Assembly: GCA_008921705.1 (NCBI GenBank)
Contig: VFFE01007869.1
Location: 5,619,276-5,683,275 of the forward strand
Length of the DNA: 64,000 nucleotides
Source of the DNA: Burhinus oedicnemus
Taxonomy: Eukaryota > Chordata > Aves > Charadriiformes > Burhinidae
Reading direction: 5' to 3'
This document shows, piece after piece, positions 1 to 13,575 of this stretch. A model generated the notes under the pieces. It saw only the letters and a program-made list of their open reading frames with translations. It made no database searches and had not been told where the DNA came from. How positions within the stretch are numbered: the first letter of the stretch is position 1; every line of letters begins with the position of its first letter. The translations under genes and the position numbers were made by a program.

Positions 1-3000
1 GCGCAGAGCAGAGGGGCCCTGGCAGCGGTGCCTGCGGGACAACACCGGAGCCTGCCGGCGACGCTGACGATGGGAATTCTGCCAGCACTGCAACCCCCAG
101 CAGCATCCCGCGTTTAGGGGGAAGGTTGTTCACGTCCTCGTCTTTCTGAAGACACTGCTCCATAATTTGTACATTCCCCCTCCACCCCCCCAAAACGGCA
201 TCGCTGACACTGTCATCAGAAACACATCTTGGGAAGCGGTGCTGGTCAGTGTGGATGTAAACCGACAGGCGGGGAAAATCTGCGAGGAGTCTTGTCCTTA
301 GGGACTAAGTGATCAGAACAACAAACTACAGCAGAAGTAAAGCACACCTAATACAGCTAATAAGATTATAACAGGCACCGGGGTTTCCTTGCCAGGACAC
401 TTCTAATCATGCCCGCATTTTTAATCCCCGCTAGCAGGAGAGAAACAACTGTGCATAATTACTTGCAAGCACAAGTTAACAACCAGGTGTTTTCTTGGTA
501 AACAGATACTCATTTGCTTCAACTGCCTAAAATTCAGAAGTCAAGAGTCATCCCATGCCAGCAGTGACTATAGCAGAGACTCAGGTCTTGACAACTTGTT
601 CGGTAACAAGTGCTCAGATGCACAAGTTTGGTTCTCCCAACTGGGCCACACGACGCCGCTGTGACGGGTTAGCACCAAGAGATTTGGAAGCACAGAACAG
701 TATGTCGGGACCTCACGATGCCGCCTGCCCACGGCCACATGCCAGCGGGCCCATCTGGGCACCCTGGTGGGGCAGGCTCCAGACATCCCCAGCCACCTCG
801 TGCAGGACTGTCCTTCACATCAGAGAGCTTTTGGAAGCCTAAAACACATCACCCAGCCTCCAGTCAAGGTGTACTGCAACTCACCCCGTCCTCCACAGAT
901 AGAGATAACGGATGTATCCGCTTCCTCCCACCATCACTCTTGCGCAGGACAAAACGTCAACTTCTGAATGTTATTTTGTTATGAACGTTTATTCCCTGTG
1001 TGACCCTCAGGAGAGGGTGATGCCGATGCAGGCAGTAGGAGCTCTACACCAAAGCTGTGGAACAGCTCTAAGCAGGGATCTTCTCCTGTTCATCAGTTTG
1101 GTATACAATCCATACCAAGCAATGATTTTTCCAAACACCAAGAAGAGTTGGAGCAGGAATTGATATATTTTACATGCTAAAGCCAAAGCAAGTTAAAGGC
1201 CATATTTCAAAACAAGATACTTAATTTCACTCTCATTACAAGAGTGGTCACCCCTAATGAGGAAAGAAAGATAGCATGAAGGCAGCATACAAAATGGAAA
1301 CAGATGAAAACTATCTTTTGTGCTCACGTGTAGCGAAAGGAGTAACCTCCCTGGTAAAACTCACAAAATTATGTTTTGTTCCTAGCTTTGTAATAAGTAT
1401 TTTATTTGGCATCAGACTAGCCGCTTACTCACAGCGAAATGCTGCTACTGTTGAGGTCAGTGACATATCTGTAACTGCATTAAATGAGGCTGAATTTCAC
1501 CCTTCCTTCTTCAGGCTGCCAGCTACGAAAAGTAAAGTATGACTCTGAGGAGCTGTGATGCCTCAGAGGTAAATCTTCTGGATGTGAAGAAATGCTAGAT
1601 GTATATTTTGTCTGCGCAGTTACTTGAAGAAAAATTGTTTTGTCAGAATTTGTTACCTACCTGAAAACATAGCCAGAAATGCCAGCTTTAAAAATAGCCT
1701 TCTAGCAAAAATAAAGACTGACTTCAGACCAGAGGTATATCTTCAATATTTCCACTGAATAAAGGAAGATGTTAGCATAGAATTGTATTTTTTTTATCTG
1801 CATAAACTATTTTCCTCTCACTTTGAAAGTCTCCTGTGATATTCCAAGTCAATAAGGAGTCCCCAATAAGCCTCAAATACTAAAGGATATCACTGTCTGC
1901 AAAAAAAACCCCAACCCAGCAGATGTATTGATGTCTCTCTTTGAGCTGTCTCTGATAAGCTAGGAAAGACTGCAACAAATCCGGAGGGAGGAACCACAGT
2001 GAGAGGAGGGGAAAGGAGTTGAGTTGATTTTAGTAATTTGTTTTTAAATTTAATTAAAATTTATTTGGGGGCTGACAGTTTCCAGACTCCACCTAGTAGG
2101 CCATTCAGTGCTAAAGGCTGTTATTAATCCACAGCTGGTTTTTGAAGTTCACCTTCTGAAATTTGAAAGTATTTGCTACTTGTCTTGGGACTGTTGCAAC
2201 ATTGGTTTGGACAAAGCATAACCTTGCCTTCAATGAGTATTGGGAATACAAGGAAAACGAAGCTAAAAATACTGCAAGCAAAGTAGAAAGTGATTCTCAG
2301 AAAAGACAAAAGAGAGAAATAACACTGAGAAGTCATTCCTTAAGAGGGTACGAGGGGTGACTTAGCTGCCTGCTGAGCGGGGTCAATGAAAAAGATTAAG
2401 AAACAGCTTCACAAATCAACCGAAAGGTTATCTGGAAACGCCCAAGAAAGTGAAACTAACAGAGAAAGGACCATGTGATTATGGTTTCTAAGTTCTGATT
2501 AAATATGTTCAATTTTTATTACTTCCCATTACTGCTATAAAGAAGTGTTGTACGGCCAGGTTAAACGATACATTTTTCCTCCTCTTCTCGTTACAGTCTC
2601 TGACACAAAAATAAGCTATCTGAACAGGAGTGTCTCCCTGCACTGGCAACCGCTCCCGAAGAGCCATTGTTTTCACTCTTCCTGTAACTGGGTTTGCTGG
2701 ACGTTCCTGTTTTCTCTATCTCAATTCACACACGTCTCTCAGAAAGAAACACGTAGAAAGCTGGACAGGCAAAAAGCACAACACTAAAGAAGAACATGGC
2801 AGTGAAGAATGCTATTTTTGTGCTCAAAGTGGAAGCTGAAAATGCCAGTCTCAGTAACATGAGAACTGTCAGCAAGACCAGATAATTACACAACATGAAT
2901 CCACCCTCATGACGACGACTCTAATGAGATAGGAAATGGAATAAAATCAATATTCTATCTACATTGACAGTACAGTCTCAAAGCTTGAAATTGCCAAATG

Positions 3001-3628
3001 GCTGTCTTTTAAATAAAGAAATACAAAAATTACAGACTGCCTTACAGTATTTTCAAAACACCTCTGCCAAATTCAAAGTTTACCAATAACATATCTCAGC
3101 ATAAAATTTGGAAAAGATACAGCAATTACTTCATGGCACAATTGAGGGATATAATTATAGCGCTGTCACAAAATTAAGCAGAAACAATGAGCTAATTAAC
3201 ATCTTGGCCACATAACAGTGAAGGATTGGTTAAAGAAAAATATTCTCTAGTAAACTCCTGCTGGAAAACCAAATTGGTCTTGTGCTCTAGCTCTGTAGGA
3301 GCTGTACCCACTGCACCCATACGACAGCACGTAAAAGCAAATAGACCCCTCTCTCAATTTTGTACTTTCACATATAGCGGGAAAAAGTCGAGCGCAAAGG
3401 CAGCAGCCCAGAACAGCCAGCCCCGAAGCGGGAATGCCCGGGTTCTGCACCGTTTGGGATGTGCTTCGCAGCCCCCCACATTCCAGCAGCTTGTGACTTG
3501 AACCGAGCTTGGTAAAACGACAAGCGTGTATTAGCATTGAACTACTACGCGAGTCCCACACCGGATTTGTAAAAAAACTGCCAACACTACTTCTATGACC
3601 CAGATATTTTGCATAATATACATAGCTT
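1..3628. other. Non-coding stretch, no gene recognised
   Basis: The first 120 bases are GC-rich; the rest is AT-rich with short A and T runs. Open frames here are all under about 100 codons and none resembles a protein family I know. I see no CR1 fragment and no clear splice-bounded exon. This is most simply intergenic or intronic DNA. Confidence 0.5.
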
Positions 3629-3653
3629 TAGTAGTAGTAGTACTAGTAGTAGT
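3629..3653. repeat. TAG/GTA trinucleotide microsatellite
   Basis: A short run of TAG triplets is interrupted once by TAC. It is an ordinary simple repeat in AT-rich DNA and could be length-polymorphic. Confidence 0.8.
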
Positions 3654-3716
3654 GCTTTAAAGGTTATTTCTGTACTGTTTTAGCTCTGACGGAGTTGCTT
3701 GGGAAGGCAGCGCAAC

Positions 3717-3741
3717 CTCCCACTGCCTTCAGTGGGCTTCT
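3717..3741. repeat. Remnant of a dispersed palindromic ancient repeat (copy A)
   Basis: CCCACT and AGTGGG form perfect 6-base arms around a 6-base loop at 3719-3736. The block resembles the motif CCCATTGACTTCAATGGG, which I remember as a recurrent piece of old interspersed repeats in birds and reptiles. Two similar blocks occur at 11,075 and 13,355. The family assignment is from memory; the palindrome itself is seen directly. Confidence 0.4.
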
Positions 3742-6700
3742 TGGGCAGATCCTCATCAGACGTGTTTTTATCTTGAGTGTATTTCACAGTTTCTGAAACT
3801 GTTTTAGCAGAAACACCTAACTGTGACATTACGTCTGAATTTAACACATCTGAGTGTACTTAGTTCATGAAAACTGGATAAATAATGAAAAAAGAGGCAA
3901 CATGTCGTAAAGTAAGTGCCCTCAATGGCACACGCATTACCGCAGTGTGCAGAAAGAAGGTATTTACTTGAAATCGGTTCTCCAAGATTTATGTCCCTTC
4001 TCAAACTGTGAACCGATTCCTAACAACAGCGTAATGGCACTGACATACAAATCCCAGAGCCCAATCCTTTCTTACTTCAGGTTAATTAGAGTAGTGCTAT
4101 TTTCAGGTCAGAAGGTTATACTGAAAATTCCTCTTTCCTTCAAAGAGTAGACGGTTATGAAGTAGCCACTATTACTGTAAAGAAAAAAAACTTTAATGTC
4201 AAGAAATATGCCTGTTGAAATTTTTCTTTTTTTATAACTTATAGTATACATCAATCTCCTTTACAAAATTTGGGACTTCAGAGACATGCAGAAGTCACGT
4301 TATCTGACAGCATTAGATGGATGTGTATTTATAAACTAAACCAGGGAAAGGCCAGTGGCCGTCTCTAGACCAGCAGACGTGCACACTGGCTATTATTCTG
4401 CTCCTGCAACTTGTCAGCCAGAGACGCAAAATGGCAGGCAGGACTACTCTGCATTCAATCCATTTTGCCATTGATTTATGTATTACAAACCCTTCCCATA
4501 TCCATCCACGCTACTGAAGCTGCCAATACTGTTTCTGGTAGTCAAAACATATCCATCCTATAATTCCTTTACCATAACATTTACATAATATATTTTAGAA
4601 ATAGGAAGTTCTGCATTATCCTGACATAGGGGAATTTCAAGCATACGAGAAGTGACATTTCCTATGCAAGTCTAAAAGGAATTTGTTTGTCTTTAAAAAT
4701 AACAGTAATCTAGTGATTTAACTTAAAACTCTGAGAAGTAATTTTTTTAAAAAAGAAAACAAACAATTGAAATAACCAAAGGCTCTTTTATTAAAATCAG
4801 TCTTATGTGCTTGTTCTAATTAGTATTAATTTTAAACATTGTGTTTCTACACAAAGACATTTGAGAGGCTGCAACAAAATAACTATGCACTCTTCCAAAA
4901 AGTACAGAGCTATTAATCGGACACTTACACATTAAAGACATTTTCATTTGATTAACTGCAAACGTACGTAAGCCAAGGGATGCAGGAGAGGAGCGAGATG
5001 ACCTACGTCAACAGCATCCCACCAGGATCAGTCTCCCACAGCCCCAGCATCTCGCTCACTGCGAACCACCCACCCCACTGTCCCCTGCCACCGGAAAGGC
5101 ACATTTCACCTGTAAAACGTTCCCTACTCTCTCCTGCATCGTGAGCATGCGTGACTTTGTATTGCCTATTACGTCTCCTGCTTGTTTCAGTGGGGGCAGG
5201 CTGGGCTGCCTGGTGATTATGCAGCCAAACGTTAACGACGACCACCCCGCACACAGCAGGTTTTGGGTGATTTCCTCAAGGAGACAGCCACATGCCGGAC
5301 CTCAAGAGAAGCTCCGCAACTGAGACTCCAAACCGGGAGGTACTTGTGGCAAAAAGGATAGCTACACATCACTGAAAAACACTCCCATGTTGACAGGTGA
5401 TTTCTAACTGTACCTCTGTGTGTATATATATATAAAATATGCTATATATATAAAAAACATGATTAGTAGCATCATCCATGATAACAACCACTACAGAAAA
5501 AAGCAACGTCCGTGACTCAGCAAGGGAAGCAACCGCTTCCCTCTATCATTCAATTCAGCTGATGCCAATGGTTTCAGGGAGGAAAAGTGACCCAGAGGAG
5601 CTCTCGCTCGCATGAGATGCAGCAGACACCCAGCCCCGCTTCTTGCAGGTCAGATGCCTTAATATCTATTTCAGAGCAAGGGAAAATATACTGGCACTTT
5701 ATTACTGCTCAGGTTCCCACTTTTTACAATCAGATATATCATTTTTCACTTCCCTTCCTACAGCAGCTGCCATGTGGCCCTGGTTGCAAAGGGTGGCTTC
5801 TTCCTTCCCCAGAAACGGCTGGATAAAGCAGTGGGTAAAATGAGTCTTGGGAGACCATCAGGTGGGCACCCGATGGATTACGGCATATACATGGTCAGTA
5901 CTAACATTATTATTAATTTATTACTAATAGCATTTGCTCCAGCCAACTCGCCCCTCCAGTTAGCTTCACCAACCTGCCCCAGTTCAGGCACTCCCTCCTG
6001 CGTTTGCCCCTGTCACCAAACTCTAGATTTCAAAGTTCTTGCCCTTGTTCTTGATCATTGTGCCGCAGGCCAGCATGCTGATCATTTTTCATAATTATGA
6101 ATTCGGAGTCTGGATGCAGCCACCACATCAAATTAGTCAGTGAGATTAAATCTGAACTTAAAAAACATGCCATTCATGTTCCCTGCTCCGAGCCGGCACG
6201 TCGTCCCACTCCCGGTCACAGCCCAGCATCCCACCTCCCTGAGCGGCCGCGCACCGCTGCTCGCCCTGCGGAGAGGCGGGCTGCCGCAGCGGGGCTGCCG
6301 GGGAGCACCGCGGCGTCTTCAGCGAAATCCAGTGTGGGGCACCTCACCACTAACTGCCTGCTGCCCCAAGGGGCACGCTCCTCTCCAGGCGAATCACAAA
6401 TTATAGGGACGTGGATTGCTTCACCCTGCATCTGACTTGAGGGCAAACAAAAGGGGACATGAATACAGATAATGAGGAACACGTTACACAGAGTTCCGCT
6501 TTCAACAGCAAGTTAGAACTCAGGTTTCAATGGCGGGGCCACTTCAGCTCAGTAATGGTGAGCTGTGGCAATGCTGTGACAATCACATGCTTCTCTCCAA
6601 GGATGAGAAAATGACATGGGAATGGGTGAAAATAGGGTCGCTGTTGCGGTAGGGACTGCAGGAGAGCAGCACCTCCGAGATGGGCCCAGGGACCCGCACC

Positions 6701-8511
6701 ACCAAAATCCCCCCCAGCCTCCCCCAGTGGTAGCACTGCCGCGCTGGGGCCAGCCGGGGCAGGGAGGCACCGCCAGCTGGGTGCGAGGATGTCACCGCCT
6801 GGCCCTGGTAACGTTGACGTGAATCACAGGGCAAGGACAGTGCTGTACAACTACTCCAGCATCTGTTGCGAGACAGGAGATAAAGCCAACCGCGTTGCAG
6901 TTCAAAGCTTTCTGTTTCTCAAAGAATCTCAAATCCAAAATACAGTGTTTTCTATGTCTTAATACATTCCGGCCTTACATTTAATTTATATTTATCAGGC
7001 ATGTCCTTCCAGAATAGTAAAAACTTGTGTGACTTATCAGAAAATATAATGCCTCTAAAATAATTTCTTTTTATTATTTATGCAACGATCTAAATCCTAG
7101 AGAATGGGGGTATTAACTCTCCATGCTCTGTCACCACCTGAGGTACCTGAGATAATTGTTATGCACTGATATAAGAGCAAAATGATTCTTCAGTCTACAG
7201 CAAAACTAATCAAGTTTAGGAGACGCTATCCTTGACTTTACAGACATCACTATACATACAGGGTTCAGCAGCACAGAAACACTAATTGATGTGATTAATT
7301 TTGCATCGTGAACAATCTCACCCAAGCTAAATAAATACATGTGTCTTCAGATATCAAGGAAAAGCTCCAAATTAGTCACCAGTATTAAAAAGAAGTAACA
7401 AAACCTGAGTGACTATGCTTTATTTTAGGAAATAAATGAGGAATGTCTTTGAGACCATTTTTTAATCACTGTTTGCTATAATTTATTGTTATGCTTCTTT
7501 GTCTTGAATCATGATATTTACATAGCTAACGATGATCATGAAAAACAACCCACTAACAGCCCCTGTTGAGAACAGCTTTGGCACAAAAGCTCAGCCAGAA
7601 GCAGCGCCACGGCTGGCCAAGGCGAGCTGTAACTCCTGAGCAAGGTGCTCCCAGCACGTGGAGGGTCCTGGGGACACCCTCCCACTGCGGCAGCGCACTG
7701 GGCACGGGGTTTAGGGCTAGCCTTCCTCCCCTCCTTCATCAAGAGCTGGCTGGGGTGATGAGTTTTGCCAATGCTCATTTTGCTCACGGATTCCCCGACA
7801 TCAGAACGACCCAGCTGGTGTAACGCTGCTTCAGTACATGCTTGCATACAACTTTCCTCTTGTTTTTAACCTTTTGCTGTGGGTAATAAACTTAGGGGAG
7901 GATGAAAAAGAGATCTCTGGTTACTTCAGCGCCCAGAAGGCAGCTCTTCCAGAGAGTTTGTGCTCGTACGGGAGGGAGCTGCAACGCCATCACACCTGCA
8001 GCCGGCGCCCGCAGCAGAAACCCCAGCTGGTGCCACCACGGGGTCCCAGGGTGTTCCTGGGGCCACTGAGCACAAAGGGCTTCAGGGACACCGTTGGTGT
8101 AACACATAAAAGCACAAGAGATCACCTACAGGCTGTTGTCATCTGAGCTCGCTAAACTTACTGTATTAAAAAAAAAGAAACAGAGCAAGTGACAGCCTGG
8201 CACGGAAGGTGCAGTGAGTGCGGTGGCACCTTCTGCACCACCGCAAATGGTAGCTACAGGGGGCTTCCAGCTCGGCCAGTCAGATCTTTAATAATTTTTA
8301 TTTCTGGGTTATAGATCGGGTTGTAACCACTACCTTGCTGAGTTTTTATTTACGGTCGTTGCACGGCTGAGCTATCTGAACTATTTCTGCACTGCCATCT
8401 TCCACGGAGCAATCAAAGAACGTCTCTGAGGCAGAACAAATGCAGACCCTTGGTTACCCTCTTGCGTCCTTGTATTCCTCATAGTTCCACACTGCAATAG
8501 CTGCTGGACTG
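3742..8511. other. Non-coding stretch with GC patches, no gene recognised
   Basis: AT-rich DNA alternates with GC-rich patches at about 5030-5260, 6180-6420, 6640-6800 and 7590-8060. A TATA-type dinucleotide run lies at 5417-5452. Open frames over 100 codons occur only in the GC patches, overlap one another on both strands and match nothing I know. 6900-7560 is AT-rich and free of recognisable repeats, so it could hold conserved non-coding sequence, but this cannot be judged from one genome. Confidence 0.5.
5417..5452. repeat. TG/TA dinucleotide microsatellite
   Basis: Short TG steps run into two blocks of alternating TA separated by AAATATGC. It is a simple low-complexity repeat. Confidence 0.75.
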
Positions 8512-8554
8512 CTATTATTATTATTATTTGTTTATTTATTATTATTATTTGTTT
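8512..8554. repeat. TTA trinucleotide microsatellite
   Basis: Two blocks of TTA/ATT triplets are joined by TTTGTTTATTT. It stands directly upstream of a GC-rich patch at 8555-8660. Confidence 0.8.
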
Positions 8555-9039
8555 GCCGTCCCTCTGAACGCCCGCCCGCGACTGCCCCGCAGCCCGCCCT
8601 GCCGGGGCATTGCCCACCGCCCCAGCGCAGGAGGCTGGCAGTCTGCTTCCTGAGCAGGGAGCGAACCGCGTCCTTTCTGCTCGCTCTGTGGGCAGCCTTT
8701 TTTATGCTCAGCTGCTGCCAAATCACAAAACACATAACCTTCAAACTCCCCTTAATTCTTCTTGCAGAAGAAATGAGCTCTATGTATTTATGCGACATAA
8801 AAATGGATCACTTTCCCCCAAACGCCTGCTACAACAGAATAAAAATACCAATGCTGACATGTCAAAGGAATACAGGTGTCTAAAAGAATTTTAGACAGTT
8901 TTTCAAAAGTATCTAAAGCACTCAGGTTATACCCCTGTTATGAGAGTTACTTTTAACAGTCATCATGTTGAAACTAACCCAAATAACAGCTTCAAGAACG
9001 ATGCCATATGAAAACCCGATACAAAAAAGCGCTCAAGCC
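8555..9039. other. Non-coding stretch, no gene recognised
   Basis: A short GC-rich patch is followed by AT-rich DNA. I see no element or exon signal here. Confidence 0.5.
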
Positions 9040-9310
9040 CTTTAATGGCGCCGCTCAGGCGCTGAGCACTAATACCGCAGCTCCTTGTCTACTTTCTTGC
9101 TAGAGAAGAGCCGCGGCAGAGGTCCCCCGGCCAAGCCGACGGCGAGGCTGCGAGCCCACGTGCTCGGGGAGCTGGCGCAGGGACGACAGCCGAGCCACCC
9201 CTCAGCCTGCAGGGACGAGAGCACCCAGCGATCCCGCGCCGGCCCCTGCGAGCCCCCAGCACTGCGCCGATGACCTGGTGTCTGGCAGAGGCTTGCGCGG
9301 TACCCAGACC
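9040..9310. promoter_or_regulatory. CpG-rich patch, possible small CpG island
   Basis: CpG is frequent through this segment, in contrast with the AT-rich flanks, and a CACGTG E-box lies near 9158. Such patches often mark promoters or enhancers in vertebrates, but birds also have many GC-rich patches without promoters. No exon can be tied to it. Confidence 0.3.
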
Positions 9311-10384
9311 GCTTATCATCACTCTCTGCCCCCGCTATTCTCGTCTGCTTTCCCAAAACGTTTCTCACGTGGAAGATTCCTCTCTGTCCTCCACTTCAGC
9401 TCTCCTCGGCATACCTCCTTTTTCATTAACGTGCCTGCACCAGCCACCCAAACTGAACAACACAGGGAAGAAATTTTGGGAAAAGCTCAAAGTATTATGG
9501 TTTTCCTTGTGTTCTCACTCTTACCTCTAAAAGCTATGTAAAAAGACTGAATATGAAAGTTTAAAATTCTAGTCCCATAAAAAACATGGAATATTTGGAA
9601 AATAGCTTCTGAAGAGATTTAAGAAAAAGCGATTTTTGTAAAAATGGTGATTAAAGACAGAATGCTCAGAAGTTGAAGAAAACAAAACAAACAAACCCAG
9701 AGCAATAATTTTGTCAGTCAGGCAGAAAAATGAGTGAAAGAAGTTCAAATTCTTGCATTTTAGCTGCCACCATAAGCTGTATTTAATGAGAAGAATTGAA
9801 CAGAGCTCCGTCTACTTTTCACAAAAAATTCACATCATTAAAGATTTATTTATGGAATGTATTTGCACATAAATACAGGAGCTCAATAAACTGCTGATAA
9901 GCAGCAAGCAAGATACTTTCCCAGGGACTTTCTTCTACGCAGTCTGCAGAGCTAAGTCCTAGCAGCAAGTGCCGGCGCTCCCAGAAGAACATTTTTAACT
10001 GGTACACATCAAAAAGCTGAAGAGCACAAAATTCCATTATCAGTATCACAGACTTGCTACCTTTGATTTTTCACTGCTTGTGAAAGAAGTCTTAAAGTCA
10101 GTTTAAGTTTTGCCTACGTATCGAGCACTGAAGGATTCCTGTATAAAATTACATATGGAGAGGATTTCACTGAAAACCAAAAGTGATCACACGAAGTCAA
10201 GAATGCTGCCCAGGCGCTAATAAGTGTTCCAAACACTGGAAGAATCATTTTTTGTTTGGATTTTTTTTTCCCTCCAGCCTCAGAGACTCACAGAAAAAAA
10301 CCCAGTAGAGTTTATTTCTCACAAGTAAATCATGCTGTGTTTATCAGTATGTGCAGTTGACGGGACCTTTCTTCCATGGAAACC
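9311..10384. other. Non-coding stretch, no gene recognised
   Basis: AT-rich DNA with A-rich runs. A minus-strand frame at 9846-10,049 would begin with GTG and resembles no known protein. I do not call it. Confidence 0.5.
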
Positions 10385-11335
10385 AGATGGCACAAGCACC
10401 ACTGAAATAGCCAGCGTCAGCGGGACGGCGAGCACCGACCCTGGGGCTCGGCGAGGAGGAGGAAGGGCGGGCGGTTCCGCACAGCCAGCCCCTCATCCCA
10501 CCCGCAACACTCGGCAGATGTTGGAGCACCGGCTCTCGGGCGCCTGCGCACACCGAGACGCATTTTCTACGGTGAATCCGGCCTAATTACTGCTGCCTTC
10601 AGCTTGGCAACCTGCTCGGAAAACCTGACACATCTGCCTGGTTCAGCGAGCTCCTGGAGCACACACGCTTCTCCACGGTGCCCCCGGGGAGCGCAGAGTT
10701 TAAAGGCTCGAGACCTGGGGTATATCTAGACCCAATTAACGCAGCAAACTTCATTTTCTCCTGGAGCAATTTACTTAAGTTTAAAAGAAAAGCTTATCTC
10801 CTTGAACACTGTGTAGGTGTCACTGCAGCACAGATAACGTCACTGCAATGCCAGAGCTAAAGCAGTCTCAGGAGCGTGCTCCCATCCTGCGCGCCCCCGT
10901 CCCGCGCGCCCCACTGCAGGCCGACCTGCCGTGGGCTGTGGCCACGCACCGGTGGACCACCTCCTCCCCACGCAAAGGGGAGCTGGGGCTAAAGGACTAC
11001 CGAGAGAGGAGTGCTGAGGGCCTTGCGAACCGCGCTGAGGAGCTCTGACCGCTCTCCCTTTTTTAGAAGGAAAAATTCCCATTAACTTCTTTGGAAGCAG
11101 GATTGGGCCCAGAGCCCAAACATGCTCGAGGTTCCCAAGTCCTTACTCACCGCTCACAGCCGGACTGGCGCGGGAGCCAGCAGCGCAGCAGGAATGTGCG
11201 GTGCCGCTCCGGGCGGCGTGGGCAGCGAGGGCTGCGGGAGGCAGGGGTCCGGCACCACGCCGCCTCCGCTCCGCCAGCCTGCACCGACCTCAGCCAGAGG
11301 AACAACGCTGCGCTTCGGACCTGCTGCATGAAACA
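10385..11335. other. GC-rich patches, no gene recognised
   Basis: Two CpG-rich blocks (about 10,390-10,570 and 10,860-11,330) are separated by AT-rich DNA. Overlapping short frames on both strands come from the scarcity of stops in GC-rich sequence. A remnant of the palindromic repeat family sits between them at 11,075. Confidence 0.4.
11075..11110 (+). repeat. Remnant of a dispersed palindromic ancient repeat (copy B)
   Basis: The block reads TTCCCATTAACTTC, then TTTGGAAGCAGGATTGGGCC. This resembles, at most positions, the remembered repeat motif with CCCATTGACTTCAATGGGAG followed by CAGGATCAGGCCC. The palindrome has decayed here, but the flank matches better than in copies A and C. Confidence 0.45.
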
Positions 11336-13354
11336 CCATACACGTACTTTATACATACTGCGCTCTCTGTCCGTGGGTACGTATAAAGGGTGAACGCAGA
11401 TGCCGTCAGCTCAGCTCCCCGTGCAGGCTCTCCAGGCAAACTTGAACTCACAGCCACCCAAGTCAGGACGGGTTATTTATAATGCTTTCAACGTTTTACT
11501 TTTCTCTCCAAATAATACCTGCTCCAAGTTCAAGCCCAAGGCCTATTTTGCCTCGCCAGATGATCTGCGACCGTCTCATGACTTATTACATTGTTATCAT
11601 CACTAAGCTTAGCAAACAGGGCTGCTAAGTCTATTAATCTTCTGAAACACAGAGTCTGAAACCGTAGAAACAAAACATCTCACTACAAGATATATAAAAC
11701 GTGGTACAGTGTGATAAGGGGAAAATTCAGTGCGCGCTCTGTTAATTTTTTTCTGTGCCACTGCAAGCAAGACTGACGCACTTTTGTAAGAACCAACTCT
11801 GAATGTAACGTTAATGACAAGTACGTGAGTGAAAAAAATTCCTTTTACAACAGCAGCGTCCCTCAGGGTCAGACAGTAAGGCACGCTTCCAATAGGAAAA
11901 CCTGGACTATATGCAGAAGTTTAAACTGCCACCTGTAAATTCAAACCAAGAACTGATAAAATGAGTCAAATACAGCTGGGCTAGCCATGGAGGGCTATGT
12001 GAAAGCTCTCTTCTCAAAATGCCAAATGACTAGACATATTTTAACCCGTCTAGCACTTGCTTCTTTTTACTGCGCTGAAATTCATTCCGATTCAGCCAGC
12101 AATATACAGCTTGCACATTTATGTCCCAAAATATTTTTCTGTGAAAACAAGCATTTGGCATATTTGCCAAAAGCCTAAGGTCCGAAGAGGAACGCAGGCA
12201 GCTGCACGCTTGCTGAGTGCTCAGATAAGGGCTGGAAGCTGGTTCTCCCCGAGACGTCTCGCCAGCAGCGACCGGCAGCGCCAGCGGTAGCAGGGCTGCA
12301 GCAGGACACGCAGCCCGGGGGGCAGCACTGCCTGTGCCCCGGCGCCGGGTCGGTGCTGACTGTACACTTGCCTTATGGAAATGATACTCCGGCTACACAA
12401 AACTCCCACCCAAATTTGGTTTACTCACTTCTGGCTTCCTCGGTTTTCCTGGGCAATCCGTAGATTCAAACAAAAACGAACCCTGAGCACACTGTTTAGC
12501 ATCCTAGTGACAGGAGCATACTTTTACCTGATAAACTGCTGCTGATATTTCTAATTAATACTAAATAGCAATCATCCCATTAAAAATTCAAGCTGCATTT
12601 AGTGAGAACTTAAGTTAGACTTCAGTGAGCACTAACAGATTGTATCTACTGCAACCTTTGACTTTTTTTTGTTGTAGTACATGAAAAGACAGTTCTCCCA
12701 GCTACCTCAAATAAAGATACCCTGGATAAAAATATTCTTTTGTAACAATGCAGCATATGCACATAATTTGAAACATGGACTATTTCACAGGGTAGTAGCT
12801 GACAGCAAGCAGACATTTTAAAAAATTAATTGATCCCAGAGGAAAAGCAATTCTCCTGGCACATAGCTGGGTTTCATCCCGAGGTCAGCACATGCCCAAC
12901 CCTCACACAGCCGTCAAAGAGCCCACGGGCACCGGCAGCCTCGTGTGCGGCGACCTGCACCAGCTCCGCGCTGCTGCTGGGCTCTCCTGTTGCGTCCACT
13001 GAAGCTGCGGAAGAAACTTCAGATCAGCCTCAGAGCAGGAAAATTTACTGCTGCTTCTGAATGCACACAACAATGCAAACCAACGTTTGTCACTGGCTTT
13101 ATTCTCCAAAGTACTGAGACATTCACCCCGCACAAACTGCTGAAGGGGGAACGGGAATGGGTGACATCCACTGCTCGCTTGAACATCCTTACCGGGAACC
13201 ACGCTCCATTATACAATGCCATCTGCAAAACCTTCACCTCTCAACTTTGTACATTAAATGTGTATTTTTTTATCTTGGGATGTATTCAAGTTTCATCGCG
13301 ACTGTGATACAGTTTTAATGGTCCCTTCTCTTTCCTCGGTAATTGCTGCGAACT
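11336..13354. other. Non-coding stretch, no gene recognised
   Basis: Mostly AT-rich, with a GC-rich patch at about 12,230-12,350. A plus-strand frame of 120 codons at 12,945-13,307 would have to start at GTG and is not family-like. I see no repeats that I can name. Confidence 0.5.
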
Positions 13355-13372
13355 CCCATTGACACTAATGGG
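13355..13372. repeat. Remnant of a dispersed palindromic ancient repeat (copy C)
   Basis: CCCATT and AATGGG are perfect 6-base arms around GACACT. It is the closest of the three copies to the palindromic core CCCATTGACTTCAATGGG, differing only in the loop. Confidence 0.45.
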
Positions 13373-13545
13373 AATTACGATTGCATGTATTCACGGCAGA
13401 ACAGACTCCAAATGTCACCGAGGATAGCAGTAAAAAACCATTCGCATGTTTATCCTTTCAGTAAATAATTACAGGATAGTGGGAAGGAAATGTTGTTTAC
13501 TTTGCTGCATTACTTGAGAAACTGAGTTTACAATATATAATTGTT

Positions 13546-13575
13546 AATAAAATAAAAATAATAATAATAATAACA
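13546..13575. repeat. AAT trinucleotide microsatellite
   Basis: A run of AAT/ATA triplets with minor A-rich interruptions. It is a simple repeat. Confidence 0.75.

Noticed and set aside
12945..13307. 120-codon plus frame with a leucine-rich, signal-like beginning
   Set aside because: It begins at GTG rather than ATG and has no recognisable domain.
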